NCBI GenBank assembly: GCA_019915135.1
Contig: JAHLMK010000011.1
Coordinates: 1,240,001-1,304,000, forward strand
Length of the DNA stretch: 64,000 nucleotides
Reading direction: 5' to 3'
From: Strobilurus pachycystidiatus
Lineage: Eukaryota > Basidiomycota > Agaricomycetes > Agaricales > Physalacriaceae
The notes beneath the pieces were generated by a model. That model searched no databases. It was not told the DNA's origin and saw only the letters and a list, made by a program, of their open reading frames with translations. The position numbers and the translations under genes were made by a program. Positions 46,894 through 59,847 of the stretch are shown in pieces; within the stretch, counting starts at the first letter, position 1, and every line of letters begins with the position of its first letter.

Positions 46894-49800
46894 GATGAAA
46901 GAGTGACAAGGGCTTCAAAGCAACTTCAGAGCAAGAACGAGTTGAAAACAAGAGGCAAGAGCCAGGTTCAGGCACAGCCAAATAGAGTCCCACGGCGCGT
47001 GGTAATAGGCTTACACTTGCTCGCGTGTATATGCGAGAACCTGTTGTGTGAAGGCATTCTTACTGGAAGATCGCCGGAGAACGCAGTCACAGTTGCTTCA
47101 TGTTAACTTGATAACTTAGACGAGGATAGACGCTGTTAGCTTCGTTTCAAATTGGGCTTGTCGATCCTTCTAATTGGAAATCACCACTCCGCAAATCCTG
47201 ATGTTGACGCGACACTCGGATTACACGATACAAAGGGTCTATAGGCGTTGTAGGTTACATAGTCTAGGAACCCAAATCAGGGCATTATCCTCTTCTTCTC
47301 CATCCTGTTCAAAGTCTAGTTCCCCAAGAAGCATGCGAGGACGGCAGTAGCAGCGATAACCACCCTCATAAACATGCCACCACACGAAGGCTTTGAGCTT
47401 GAGCTGTTGCTACGAGTATCCGAGAAACTCGACCCTCAAGAAAAAAGTGGAGTAGAGGTAGACTGCGTAGGCACCGAATATGATCGCTCTGCACCGTGCT
47501 GCCTCCTCCGTTGAAAGTTCGCGGTTCTGATAAACGGCTGAAAGCGAGTGCGGTGTCCTTGAAGGTATAGTCCTGCCACTACTAGGAGAGGCAGTTCGTT
47601 AAAAGGAACGACATGTACTGAGGTCAAAGTGATGGCAAACCAAACGTACGAGCCCGATAACAGGGTGTCCTGGACGGTTCTAAGAGTAAGCATAGCTGTC
47701 AAAGAAAACCTTCCGTCCGAATCAAGTGCGAGGGCCGATAGCTATACTCAAGATCAGTCCCAGCTCAATTATCAAAGTGGAGCGGAAACTACTCGACGAT
47801 GACATTGTCGACGAGACTGTCACCTTTTGACTCGCCGTCTATGCCTGTCGACGTCCCAGACCCCCCAGTACGGCGCTGCACTTCACGACCACCCCAGTAA
47901 TTGCCGTCTAAGTATTTCAGTCCACCGTGCCAATACCACCCAATGATGGAAGCTGGAGAAAGAACGTCCGGTCTCCGATGCGATGTAGTATTATTCGTTA
48001 CTTACGTTGACCGCAGAGGTAGTGTCATCGTGGACTTGCGTCCCAGGGAGTTCAAGATGGTGCCGTGATCGGTAGCCTCAGCGACATACAAGCGAAGTTG
48101 ATTCACTGTTGGTATGCGTCATTGCGGCGTAGTCCTATCTTACACCGGGTGAGCATTTCAGACTTTTCGGGCGAAAAATCCGGTTAAAAATCTTCACGAT
48201 TTTTCATCAAGTTTTTACAGTGGTTTTCATTGAGAATGTACAAATACTTCCGAATCTGTAGCGAAAATATACAAAGAAATCTTTATCCAGGTGAGAAAAC
48301 GCTAAATATTCTGAATGCATTTCTTGGTGAAAAAGTCAGTGAAAAATCGTGAGGTTTTTTAACCGGAATTTCCGGTCAGAAATTCCGAAATGCTCATCCA
48401 GTGTTATTGTTTTGGATCTAAGTGACAAGGAACATGGAGGTGAGCACTTTTGAGAGACGGCCGCCGACGAGAGTCCAAGCGTAAAAACAAATATCACACA
48501 GTAACGTTAGTGCACGAAAGTGTCCCCTCCATGATATTGACATGCAGACATGCCCATGAGCACTCCTTGACATATCAACGAGCTGAATCAGATCTCGATA
48601 CTGCCGCTCCCCGTGATCGCGGTGGCCCCGTTTCGCCATCAATCTGAGTTATATATTCAGAAGCTAAATCCCTGAATTGGATGAGATAGAACGAGGCTCC
48701 TTACCTGGATGTTCCTGTATCACTACAGGTCGCACTGGGTGTCGTCCTCCGGGTACCTCAATTACTTATATCCTCATGTGGAAACGCTCGCCTGCAGAAA
48801 ATGCTCTTTCGATGGTCACACGGAGGACGTATCTCGCAGTGGAAGAACATTACGCCGGTCTATCACGCTATGGCGGGGTCGTGGGACTGGCAGTCGTCGT
48901 CAGCACGTCCAAAGAGACTTGTATTGCAGAGATTTGATTGGAAAGGTATCAGCTCGGTAGTTCCCTTGCCTGGGGAGAGAAAAAAGACCGTAATGCAGAA
49001 AAGAGGGTAAAAGGTTTCTGGAAGCGAGTGTGGCGGCCAGCTCATAGATATTCAGGGGCGACAGCGCAGATGACAAGGAGCTGGAAGCAAGCGTGAGTCT
49101 GAAAGCGCTGGGAGCGCCTATGCACGCCCTGACACCCGAAGCGGCTGCTTGTTACTGCTTGCCAGCGCCTTCGATTCATTGGTGCTTAGCTCTCGAGCTT
49201 CTGACTTTTCTCGCATTTCTTACACTTTTGCTGTAGTCTATTCCACGTCTATTCCGAGTCATTCATCAGACACTGAACGTGATTACATGGCTGCTCAGTA
49301 CCACCCCATGCGATATTATCCCACGCCTGACTTTGTTTCACTCTGCGGAGGAAAGCATCATATCATGTCTCCCGTGTATGCCTACGCCCTCGAATGATAC
49401 CTCCGGTAGGTGATAACGCTGAATTTACTCAATACCCCATGTCGTCCTAGAACCAGTAATAGCCCTCGGAACTGGTGACAGGTGGTGCTTCTTCATCGCC
49501 GAGATATCGAACGGGTCCGACGCTGTCCTGTTCATTAGCTCTGCTTATACCTCAAACATGTCACTTGTGGACCTCAGGTCTTAGGAGCGATCCCATCTTG
49601 AGCTTCGTACTGATCACCTACCCTCTGCCTGTACTAAACGATGGAAATTCAGGACCACAGAAGTAACCGGTCTCATACCTCACGACCGCCAATGAACTAG
49701 CTCTGTAACGTCCGCATTGAACAGTAATAGAAACACCAGCTTTTGTCTTCACATATTCACATATAAAGGGACTGGATTGCGCGAATACTCGCCGTGATAT

Positions 49801-51176
49801 ATCTTCGGCCTCAATCGTCTCACCCTTCTGGGTCCTGGGTCCCCAAGATATGTTCCAAATTACCCTCTCGAGTGGGGTTATTATATCGGCAACTTTCCTT
49901 ACACCCATCGTGGTTGTCGACTCCTAAGTGTGCAACATGAGCTTCCATCTCAGTTGATCGCCAGGCGTATTCTTCTTCTACTTCGTTTCAACAGAAATCT
50001 GACAAACAGCTGCGTACTCATCCGTACGGACATCATCCCGGGTGAGATCTGCAGTAGTTATTGCGTGTATACATGAAGGACGGAGACCACACAAATGGCG
50101 TACGGAGAAAGCCATCACAATTTGCGGAAATTGCCTGGTCTTGGAGTGAGAAGGGTGTTACGAAGACATGATAGGAAGACATGATGAACATGTTAAGTTT
50201 GAAAGGCGGAAGAAGCTTTTGCCTATGGGTATAATCGGTGCGAGAGGCCAGAGACGTTTGAAGGAGTGATTGAGTTGGAGATGAGGAAGTTCCTTGCTAT
50301 ACGTATCGTCAAGGTACCAACATCTCTCCGTTGAGGCGATTGGCTCTTCCATCTACTTCATACGCGGCACTGCTTCCGGGTCATGGGGACAGACGGAACT
50401 GGGGCACGAATCCCGCGCTGTACGTGATGGACACTGCGCTCCATACAAGGTCTGTCAAACTGTCTTCCGCGCCGCACCGGTATCGTATCTCGTATCCTTG
50501 CTTTGGAACCCTGCGTGCACCTTTTTGGAGATGCCCAGGTGTCATTGGCGTAAGTATGCGTCTGACATTCAGTAACCAACTTGAAGGCCTTCTTCGATGC
50601 CAGTGATGAGTGTCAAAGCGCTCGAATGTGCTCTTGAAGCTCCGGGGCTGCGATCGCGTTGGCACATCCATGCGAGATAAGACATGTACGGCACGAAGAA
50701 TGTGCGCATAGGGGATTTCGGTGGAAACCCTTGACAGGCTGGCAAGTGCCGCCTCAATCAGATTCGGGCAGGTAGTAGAGGTCTCGCGGGGTCTTGTGTA
50801 CACTGAAGTGACGTGCGCTCGCATGCGAAGGGTGATACCAATTTCCGAATTGGCGAGAATGTGTCTGGAGTCTGGAGAGACTCAGAGCCCCACGTCCTTG
50901 AAGAAAGGATCTAAAAATGATGTTGGTACGAAGATGCAGGGTCCTATTAAGTATAGTGAAACTCAATTCTCGTGTGAGCTTTCTATGTTGCAAAAGTGCA
51001 AGTGCAAGGTCCCAACATTATCAATTCCGTTCACAAGACGGCGTTTATGATACAGATGCCGCCTGCACGAATAGATTTGAAAACACACCATGAACTTTTG
51101 GACAACCAATGATAATTCGGTGAGTCCATACAACTCCGCGACGGACGACGATGTGTAAGTGAACCGAGAACAGGAG
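46894..51176. other. Gene-poor interval containing a MITE
   Basis: 4.3 kb in which only the MITE at 48143-48403 is firmly supported. A minus-strand frame ending at TAG 47789-47791 (WYWHGGLKYLDGNYWGGREV) looks like a C-terminal exon but has no clear upstream partner. Other frames (47436-47702 minus, 48677-49010 plus, 49618-49908 minus, 50381-50824 minus) have no family signal. Confidence 0.5.
48143..48403. mobile_element. 261-bp MITE with imperfect TIRs and TTA target duplication
   Basis: Left end CACCGGGTGAGCATTTC and right end (minus strand) CACTGGATGAGCATTTC are inverted copies that stay similar for about 75 bp, sharing blocks such as TCCGGTTAAAAA and CACGATTTTTCA. Immediately outside both ends stands TTA (48140-48142 and 48404-48406), a 3-bp target duplication. 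No coding capacity. TIRs beginning CACTG plus a 3-bp duplication point to the CACTA/EnSpm superfamily; TTA would also suit PIF/Harbinger, so the family is left open. Confidence 0.85.
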
Positions 51177-52339
51177 TTAATCTCTGAGCCGACGAGCAGG
51201 AGGCGGATGATCAGAGAACCCTCTACGTGAAGGTGGCTCATCCGGAAAGCCTCTCCTTGGTGGCGGGGACTCATCTCTCTTCCGAGGTGGGGAGTCATAA
51301 CGGCTGCGACGCGGAGGACCAGGAGACTCGTCCCTCGGACCCCGAGCGGGAGGTTCAGCGTTTGTTCGTCGGAGTGGAGGAGTATCGTCGCGAGAACGGT
51401 CGTCCCCCCGCCGTTGTCGCGGTGAAGGAGACCGGGAATCAACGCGGCGCCTGGGAGGTGGAGAGTCATCGCGTCGCCGCCGAGCAGTACCTATATCCCG
51501 GTCATACGAATCATCCCGTCTTCGTTTCGCAGGCGGACTTGCTCCATCTCGGCCAAACTTGGCCAAGAGTGCTTCAGCAGCACGTACTCCGTCCGTCTTT
51601 CCCTTCTCTTTCCTCGCCTTCTTCTCCTTCTTGGCCTTCTTCCTCGCGCGCCGCTCCTCCTTAGTCTCGCCCTCGTGTTTGCTTTTGCCCTTTTCTTTCT
51701 TTTTCTTCTGCCTCGTCTTTTCCTCCGCACGCTTGGCCCGCAGGTATCCCGCCATGGGGTCATCCGGATCAATCCCATCGTCGCTCTCTTCATCGCTGTC
51801 ACTGTCAACGTCTCTGTCGCCGCCCTGTAACTGTGGAAGCGCATTCATCTCCTCGTCATCCTTGTCCACCCAGTCGCCGTCGTCGTTCTTCTCCCGACCC
51901 TGCTTGTAGTTTTTGACATGATCAACTCGGAGCGTGCGACCGAGGACAGATGCGCCGTTTAGGTTGTCGACAGCTAGAATGGTCGAGCGTTGGTCTTGGT
52001 ACATAACGAAAGCAAATCCGCGCGGGGCGCCTGTCTCTTTGGAGCGAGGGAGGTTGATGTTAGCTATTTCGCCGTACCTGGGTAAATGTAAGCGATAGTA
52101 GGCTGACTTTACGAGGAACGTACTGCGACATAATGGTGATAACATCACCCTCAGTCAGTTCAGTGTTGAGTCCTCCAACAAAGACATAGGCGGAGTCCTT
52201 GTATTCATCATGCCACGAGCCAGTTACACCCAAGGCAAGCTCGGCTTCATTGATTTTGTTAATTTCACGAACGACGCTGGCAGAAAGAACATCATCATTT
52301 AGGTGGGGACCTTCAGCAGGGCAAAGAAACAAACTTCAT
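51177..52339 (-). CDS. IST3: RES complex spliceosomal protein IST3/SNU17 (RRM, RS-rich tail)
   Basis: Three exons, about 350 residues. A two-residue first exon (ATG AA) is joined to VVREINKINEAELALGVTGS WHDEYKDSAYVFVGGLN, which is the typical N-terminus of Ist3/Snu17, then one RRM: YVFVGGLNTELTEGDVITIM SQYGEIANINLPR, RGFAFVMYQDQRSTILAVDN LNGASVLGRTLRVDHVKNYK. The known yeast protein stops soon after, but here 200 further residues form an acidic block (DSDSDEESDDGIDPDDP), a Lys-rich coil (KKAKKEKKARKEKGK) and an RS/RD repeat tail with many RRRDDSPPPRR-type units, like RBMX2 in animals. Ist3, Bud13 and Pml1 form the RES complex, which acts in splicing and in nuclear pre-mRNA retention. The 3' intron (YGEIAN junction) is fixed by conservation. 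Confidence 0.92.
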
Positions 52340-53778
52340 GATTTGGACCTGATAGGTTGACGCAACTTGATGCTCGTCGTGGTCCGAATGAAAGTTAGCG
52401 GGAAGCGAATTGCCTTTTTTGGCCACTCATCACACGTCTGACCACTCTTATGCGACTCGTATGACGGTCACTCGTCTGACGGTTTGACACGTCTCGGTTG
52501 TAGAGCGTCCCATTCAAACCTACTGCCCCGACCTACAGACGGCATGTTTATGCCTCGGTTATTTTCTGCGAGGTACCAGCTGTACAATCAAAACACGAAC
52601 ATGTCAACATGTTCCCGAGTTGAAAATTGAAACCTGGAGCCGGAGGAGTCCCCCAGGACAAGAATCACCTCGAGGCATCACTGAGCGCTGGGCGACGTCT
52701 TTGATTCAGATCAGTAGGGTAAATCATTGCAAACTGGTATTCATTCGAAGGCCTGCCTGCCTCTTTCAATTGGGTGATATGATGCTGATGTATTGTTCTC
52801 GGTACAACCTAGGCAAGAACCTGAATAGGTCCTGAATAATACCAGGAACATTAAGAGACGGGAGGATATAGTTTCTAGTTTGACGTCTTGACGTTCAGAG
52901 GGACCATGGCAAGTAAGTAAGTGTATGGCTCTGCAACACTTTCAGATTTCTACTGCCAGTGATTGCCACAGGCAGAGATGAGACAGAGGTTGGATGGCAC
53001 AGCGCCTCAAGTAAGTGAGACCAACAGAAGAAGCACGCAGCGGGTATCAAGCAGGTATAACAGAGCTTGTTAGTTGGTAACATGGACCAGCTGAATCAAC
53101 GGGTATACTGACTACATATGTAACGGGGTGGCCCAAGATTGAACAGTGTGTTCGCACTAAGACAGAAACAGGAAATATCCGCGCTGTGGACAGAACAACG
53201 ACCGGCTGAGACAAATTACCGGCATTCTTTGGTCATTCTAGTTCCGCAAGAGATCGGGAAAGGCGCGTACGCAGCACCAGCAAGCTAAAGTAACTTTAAA
53301 GCTTTGTATGACACAGCTAGTATGTGCATAGAATGGAGCGCGCTGAAACCGCGCCGGTCCCGTTGAGAGGCCGCGTCTGACGAGATAAAAAGTTCACCGT
53401 AGAATAGGATGACGACAATGTGGCAAGAGGCGCAGCGGAAGAAAGCGGCTCCGATAAACGTTCAGAGAAGAGCAGTCCGACGTAGAAGAGAATTCGACAG
53501 TAACATTAGCTTCGGACTTGTTGAGTCGAGATGAATATACGTCCATGGAAAGGTCAGATGCCACTTTAGCACAGAGCAGTAAGCGAGACCCCCGGATACC
53601 TAGAGAAAGTTCTAAGCTCGCAGTGCATTGCCTCGCGGCCAGTCAAGGGCATTAAGGCGCAAGGTGGGACGAGGAGAACATTCAGTCGGCTGCCGAGCTG
53701 CCGCTTAGCAGCTGTTCCCACGAGTGAGAAAAATCCATCATCGCCCATCGCTGGAAAGTGAAGACAATCAATCCCGCC
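52340..53778. other. Intergenic, no feature seen
   Basis: 1.44 kb between IST3 and eIF3d, which are divergent. No frame here has family likeness; the AGGTTTGAATGGG and CGTCTGAC motifs near 52430-52530 recur a few times (GACCACTCTTATGCGACTCG, GACGGTCACTCGTCTGACGG) but no clear repeat unit emerges. Presumably a promoter region. Confidence 0.45.
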
Positions 53779-55615
53779 ATGTCGACGACTACGCCGGTAT
53801 CATTCACGCTTCCCCCCATCAACGACGCGCCTGACTCGCCATGGGGCCCGCCGGCATCGCTGCCGTCTCCCTCATCGATCCCATACGCGCCGTACAGTAA
53901 ATCGGACAAGCTTGGCAGGATCGCGGACTGGAATACAACAAGCACAACGTCAACGTCCGCTGGCCACAGTGGCGGCGGAGGAGGAGGAGGAGGAGGAGGA
54001 GGAGGAAAAAGAGAGGTGTACGGAAGTGGAACCGGATCGTTCGCGTACTTCCATGTCGAGGACGAGGCCAGTTTCTCGGTGGTGGACAACACCGGACGTG
54101 GAGGTGCTGTGCGGAGGGGCGTCTCCAGCCGAGGACGGGGCATGCACGGTGGTCGCGGCGGCGCCAACTACAACAACAGGGGCGGTGCTCAAAGCCATGG
54201 TGGGCGCGGCGGCGCACAACAGCGAGGTGGCCGCCGTGGATGGAGAGATTGGGACAAGGTCAGTCTTTCCCAAGTCTCTCTTGCATCTTGTTGACTGACC
54301 GTCCAACCAGAATGCCCGTGCTCGCGAAGCCAGCGTTGTTATCTCGCCGTCATGGAATATGCTTGAGGAAATTGAATTCCATCGATTGTCCAAGCTACGG
54401 CTCCAAGTGGACGAACCCGAGGATGTGTGAGTTCAAGCCTCTCAAAGACAACCCATCATCTGTCTAACACATAAATACTTAGCTCGACTTATGGCCGTCT
54501 CTACGCGTACGACAAGACTTATGACAGGATATCCACCAAAACAGAACGACCTCTGCAGCTCGTTGATCGACTAAAATACAATCCCACCACCTCCGACGAC
54601 CCCGTCATCGCCTCGCTGGCCCAATCCAATGTCGCCAACATCTACACCACCGATGCCATCCTGTCTGTCCTTATGACTGCGCCACGCTCCGTCTATCCTT
54701 GGGATATTGTCATCACGCGTACAGCCAACGCCCTCTATCTCGATAAGCGTGACGGTGGTCCGTTCGACAGTATCACCGTCAACGAGAACGCCGCAGACCC
54801 TCCCATGCCCGGCGAAGGCATCAACGGCCTCACCAGCTTGTCCCTCGAGGCTACGTACGTGAACCAAAACTTCGGCTTCCAGAGCGTCATGGAAAATGCC
54901 CCGCCGCTCGAGATGGAGCATGCCAACCCCTTCTACGGAGGCGAGGAGGAGGGTGAGCCTCTTGCTTCGTGCGCATACCGTTACCGTGTCTATGATCTCG
55001 GAGTCACGGAGGACGAGGACGTCCGTGTCTGTGTTCGCACCGAAGTTGACGCGTTCGTACCGCAGACCAAGGGTCTCGTCACCATCCGGGCCCTCAACGA
55101 GTTCGACCCCCGTGCACCGGGCTCTGGAGGCGCTCCCGACTGGCGGACCAAGCTCGACAGTCAGCGTGGTGCCGTTGTCGCGACGGAGATGAAGAACAAC
55201 TCTTGCAAACTGGCGAAATGGACTGTCCAGGCCATGCTAGCCGGTGCGGAGGCAATGAAGATTGGTTATGTTTCGCGAGCCAACCCTAGGGACAACACCA
55301 GGCATGTTGTTCTCAGCACGGCCAGTATGCGTCCGGCCGAATTTGCTGGACAGCTTGGTGTCAGCGTGAGCAACGGTTGGGGTATTGTGAGGAGTGTGGT
55401 TGACGTCTGTATGAAAATGAGGGAGGGCAAGTACGTCTTGGTGAAGGACCCGAACAAGGTATGTAGATCTCATTGGCTCCCTGTTGCCCGACATGACTAA
55501 CTTCCCACACTTCCAGCCCGTCATTCGTCTGTACAGCGTGCCCATGTCCACCTTCACCGGCGAAGAAGAGGCGGAGGATGATCAGGCCGCCACGGGTACA
55601 GCCGAAGAGGAGTAA
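53779..55615 (+). CDS. Eukaryotic translation initiation factor 3 subunit D
   Basis: Four exons (introns at GACAAG|GT, GATGT|GT, AACAAG|GT) give about 555 residues. N-terminal PP-rich segment typical of eIF3d (FTLPPINDAPDSPWGPP, YAPYSKSDKLGRIADW), then a Gly run of about 12 from a (GGA)n tract at 53971-54006 and an RGG-rich region (HGGRGGANYNNRGG). The core follows: ISPSWNMLEEIEFHRLSKLR, STYGRLYAYDKTYDRISTKT, PRSVYPWDIVITRTANALYL, NFGFQSVMENAPPLEME, YRYRVYDLGVTEDEDVRV, DWRTKLDSQRGAVVATEMKN NSCKLAKWT, VLSTASMRPAEFAGQLGVS, VRLYSVP, ending acidic (EEEAEDDQAATGTAEEE). eIF3d binds the mRNA cap and mediates selective initiation in the 43S complex. ATG 53779 opens the known N-termin motif. Confidence 0.94.
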
Positions 55616-58600
55616 AATGCACGTCTCTGTGTACATCCGTTCGCCGACAATATTATTCTATTCAATTTGGCTCTGTATACTCATTGAGTTACCCGCTGCA
55701 AGACTGCAGTCTAGGACCAATGCCATCCAGGCCGTCTACGATGAAGTTGTCCTTTGAATTGAAAGAATAGTAGACTCCGGTACGGCCAATTTAAATCATT
55801 GCGTTGGAATCTCACCCCCGAGCCTCAGTTGTAGCGCCGGGCGTCAAATTCCCTAGCGTCAACGACAACGTGTGTTACGAGAAGATATTTGCTTCCCAAG
55901 AGGACCTCTTCGTCAATTCCCGAAAGCTACTCCGGAGCACAAACGTCAAAGACAGCCGAGCCCAGGCTGATGACTGATCCAACGTTCAGACGAGACAGTG
56001 ACACTGCCACCAAGGCTGCTTTCCATCGTGCTTCTCATCGCACGGAGGCTTTTCATTTACTTCGTATCCGGCGTCTATTCCTCTTTCCTGACGAGGACTA
56101 TCAAGGCAGTGTGCTCCTGGGGTCTTGCAATCGCTAAATCCACCACCTTAGGGAAAACGATGGTTTGACATCCATCGCTTAGATATCGAGGCCGCGTAAA
56201 TCTGTCCAAGGAGCGTTTCAGTGGCAACCTAGAAGGCGTACAAACGTTAACGTCAGTCCATTAAGGTGAAGCACGCATCTTTACAATGCTTGGAGCATAC
56301 ACTGCCTCCTGCTTTTGACGGCGCAATTCTCGGGATCCTCAAACTCCAGTATACGTCAAAAGCGACTATCTTTACCACACCAACGGCCGGATTGATGTCT
56401 ACTCCCTCGATTATCTGACGGTACTGAAACAATTACAGGTGGTGTTGATACCCAAATCACTCTCCAACGGCTTCTCGAGGGAGCGTGCTGGTAATGTATC
56501 ATTGAGATCATCCGCGATCCGCATGGCGGGACCTGCGACTGCCTTATGTTACGTTATCCGGTACGTATCTCCGTACTCTCAACGTTCATACATAGTAATC
56601 ACCGACTCTGTCTTCGGGATCATCATAGGCATCGCCCCCTCATCCCTGGGCCTGCATCTGGTCGGTAATCTAAGACCCGCCCACCCTAGTCGGGATCGTC
56701 GCCTGGCCTTCGTATAGCCGCCACCACTGATCTCTGTCACTTGGTGTAAAGATTCCAACTTATTCACTCACCCTTCCTCGGGATCCGTTTGGATGTCCGT
56801 CTGGTCCGTTTCAGCCTCGTATTTCCTCCTGCCGGGAAGTGAGTGGAACTGGCATTACCGAAGACTAGCACAGCTCTTCTCCGAGTCCCCCAGAGCCTGT
56901 GTATCCTCTCACTCGGTCCCATGGCCGTGTTCCTGTTCGGTGCCTTTGCTCGACGCGTCCTCGTATGATGGCTCGGACCAGCACAGCCTCCACTTCTCAT
57001 CGTCGTCTCCTGCCTCTGTGAATCAATCAGTATCACCGTAGCACAGACAACCTCTAACACGCGCTCCAAGTCGAGGTTGGCTGTACAACTCTCGTTTATT
57101 TCTCTTTGCCGTAGGACTCATAGGAACGTGTCGATTCCGTGGTTGTCGCCACTCCTCTGTGTGTCAAGTGGATACTTGGTGTAAGTCCATTCCCAAGCAA
57201 TAATTCTTCTATGAAGGTGGCGCTTAGCTCTTCATTCTTAGCGTTTACGGGCTCATCCTCGGCAACTTGCGCGCGCGAGAATGCTTCCACAGCTTCGCGT
57301 GGCCCGCTAGGGATTCCACGGTATGTCCGGAATGGTCTCGAAGACCCCGTGAACTGAGAAATGTTGACGGTCTTTATGTTATCCAGATGTTCATTGGTTA
57401 CGACGGCACTAGACCCTGGCGGGTCTCCATACAGCTTTGCTTTCAACTCCTGCTCGGTATTCTCGTCCTCACGGTTGACAGTTGGACGCCTTTCTGTATG
57501 CCTACACAATCAATAAAGATTCCAATTGCCGTCCTAGTGACCGCATTGGTCGGTTGGTAACCTCGTGCCCAAAGTGTTTCCGGTTTTCAAGTGGGTTATC
57601 TGCATAGTGGGCCACCGACTCAATTGAGACGGGTGAGCGACCGTAAGGGTCATACACGGACTTCAGCGCTCTCATGCCAAACAAGCGGGGCGTCGGACAT
57701 CACACTCACGATGAGTCGTTGGCTATGGAGATAACAATCAAGGCTACCTGTACATGTGTACGAAGATGTCTTGAATAAACGAACGGCGCTAGCTCAGGTG
57801 CTGATTGACTGGCTGCGATTCCATTCAAGTCATAGTGTGAGTCTCATTTACATGCAGGCACTTCCGTCAATTAAGTTACCTGGCTAGGGTACACGGAGTC
57901 AGATCGCGACCGTTCGTCTTTCCCGTCGATTCATGGTAGCGATACTTACCAGCCTCTCTTGAGAGCGGAAGGAGAATCCACCGACTTCTTGAACCCTCTC
58001 ATTCCCAATCCAGCGATTCTCGACTGAGGTGACACCGGAGCCCCAGCGCTTCCGCAGGCACTACTATCGTAACAGAGAAGTACGTCCCGCGCACCCTTCT
58101 ACCGGGGCGGACTCGGAAGAATATCCGCATTGTAGCGACGTCAACAGTCGAGCGGAGGCAAAGTTCCGTATAGAATCCCAGAGAGTTGGTGGGAACCCGC
58201 CGAACGAGAGCAGAAATGTATTCCTCCGACGTTCTACTGCACGCCATCTAGAGCATTCTATTAGCTGACCGCCAATGTAAATGTTTCCCGTGTTTATACT
58301 AGGGCGAGCGACGAGTCTCAAACTCTGAGTGCCTGCTGGCAACGGTAACCGTTTCTCTCGTTTATTGATTCAAATTCTGCCGTTGAGGTTTCTAAATCAA
58401 GGCTGTGAGACTGGATACTCAACGCCATACCGAGCACCGACCCAGTGTCATTGGTTGACATGAGGATAGGCAACCCCTTCCATCTCCTCTCCATGTTTAC
58501 AATCGTGCATTCTACACCCTTGTGAATTGTAATCGCTTCAAGTGGTACAGTCCCGACGCTTCCACCTGGAAGTTACGATGTGATAATCGTGCTTCCTCAT

Positions 58601-59105
58601 ATTCTGGTGCTGGCAAGTGACCCGGATAACGGCAGGAGGGAGACATGGGATTTCGCTTGAACAACACTAACGCAAGTCAGGGTAGGTGGATTGAGGTCAG
58701 GGAAAGAGCGAGAGTCGCTGCCTCCGCGGCGCGGCTACAGTTTTGTGCACCACCCGGAGTCTCGCCTCCCTGCGCACGTAGCACGATATTGGCCCCCCAC
58801 CCTGCGTGGCGTCATAACCCAGTGGTCGCCACACTTGTAAAGGTACACCGTGTCGCTTGGAGCTAAAATGTCACACGATATATGATTCTGGAGCGTTCGC
58901 AAAACCAAATGACCATGTTTCCCGAAAAACGAATAGAGTACAATTGCCTCGACATGTGGCGTATTTTGCGTATCTAGTAGTACAGAAGTGGGTTCTAACA
59001 TAAATAGTAGTACAATCCTGGTACAAATCACAGCAACAGCTAGGTCACAGCGCGAAGGGGTAATAAATATCATAAGTAAATGGGATGCGAGCGGAGAGGA
59101 CGCCA
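55616..59105. other. Gene-poor interval, nothing firmly supported
   Basis: 3.5 kb after eIF3d. Scattered short frames only: 55889-56137, 56439-56717, 57096-57509 (minus) and 57267-57560, none with conserved motifs. A hydrophobic segment at 57396-57471 (VSIQLCFQLLLGILVLTVDS) might be the relic of a membrane protein. Confidence 0.45.
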
Positions 59106-59847
59106 CTAATAGGGCTGGTAAGATTGCTGGAGCGGTGCTACTGGCAGGCGGATAGGCGGGGGTGATGCTGAGGGTGAATGTGGTAGCGCTAAGGTGTTGG
59201 AATATGGCGATGGATATGAGGAGGACGAGGATGAAGAGGTGCCAGAGTAGAGTGATACTGCGTGTGGCGTAAGTATCGCGTCGAATAGCAAAGACGATTG
59301 GACACTTACGCGAATCATCCCAATCTTTTGGGCTACGCGACGGATCCTTCTTGATGATCTTTTTGGCGGCACTCTTTCGCGCTTTGTTCCCTGCCCGTAG
59401 TTCGTCAAAGCGAAGGGGACGCGGCCGCAGATGTGTGCGCTCGTAGAGACCGCATTTGTTGCAGACGATCTTGCCAGGGTTCAACGTAGAGCGACGCCAT
59501 GAAGGCGGCTCGGTTGTGTGGCAGTTGAAGCAGCGGCGACGGAGGTACTGGGTCTCTTTGCTCGCGGCGTCATCCGTGTGTTGGACGGGGAGGCCTGTGT
59601 GTGGCGAGAGAGAGTAGGCGGGTGGCGGTGGCGGGTAGTTGAAGGATGAGGGTGGGAGGTAGTGGTGTGAGGGTACGAGGGGAGTATGGTGTTCCTCCAG
59701 CTTGACGTCGGAGTAGTACGGCGCGTGGTGGTGCGGGCGTTCATCGTATAGCTCCTGGAGAAGGCTGCCGGAGTATGGTGGGGAGTTGCCATATGGAGGG
59801 TAGGCGTATTCGTCGCGGGAAGACTCGAACATCAGGCTGCTGTCCAT
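59106..59847 (-). CDS. GATA-type zinc finger transcription factor
   Basis: Two exons, about 230 residues. N-terminal Pro/Tyr-rich region (SFNYPPPPPAYSLSPHTGL), then one GATA finger: CFNCHTTEPPSWRRSTLNPG KIVCNKCGLYERTHLRPRP (C-x2-C-x17-C-x2-C with the WRR and NxCGLY motifs) followed by a basic region (KARKSAAKKIIKKDP). The single intron after PKDWDDS uses GTAAGT and its acceptor CAG|TATCACTC gives a Ser-rich tail (SLYSGTSSSSSSSYPSPYS) and stop at 59106. The single-finger type with C-terminal basic patch resembles nitrogen or light regulators (AreA-/SreA-like), which cannot be narrowed. Upstream the frame stays open to 60456 because of shadow coding by the next gene; the ATG 59847 begins a plausible MDSSLMFESSRDEYAY N-terminus. 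Confidence 0.85.

Noticed and set aside
50381..50824. 147-codon minus frame
   Set aside because: Hydropathy and composition resemble chance reading; overlapping frames on the other strand are as long.
57096..57509. 138-codon minus frame with acceptable composition
   Set aside because: No conserved motif, no splice partner, and the reverse strand is equally open.
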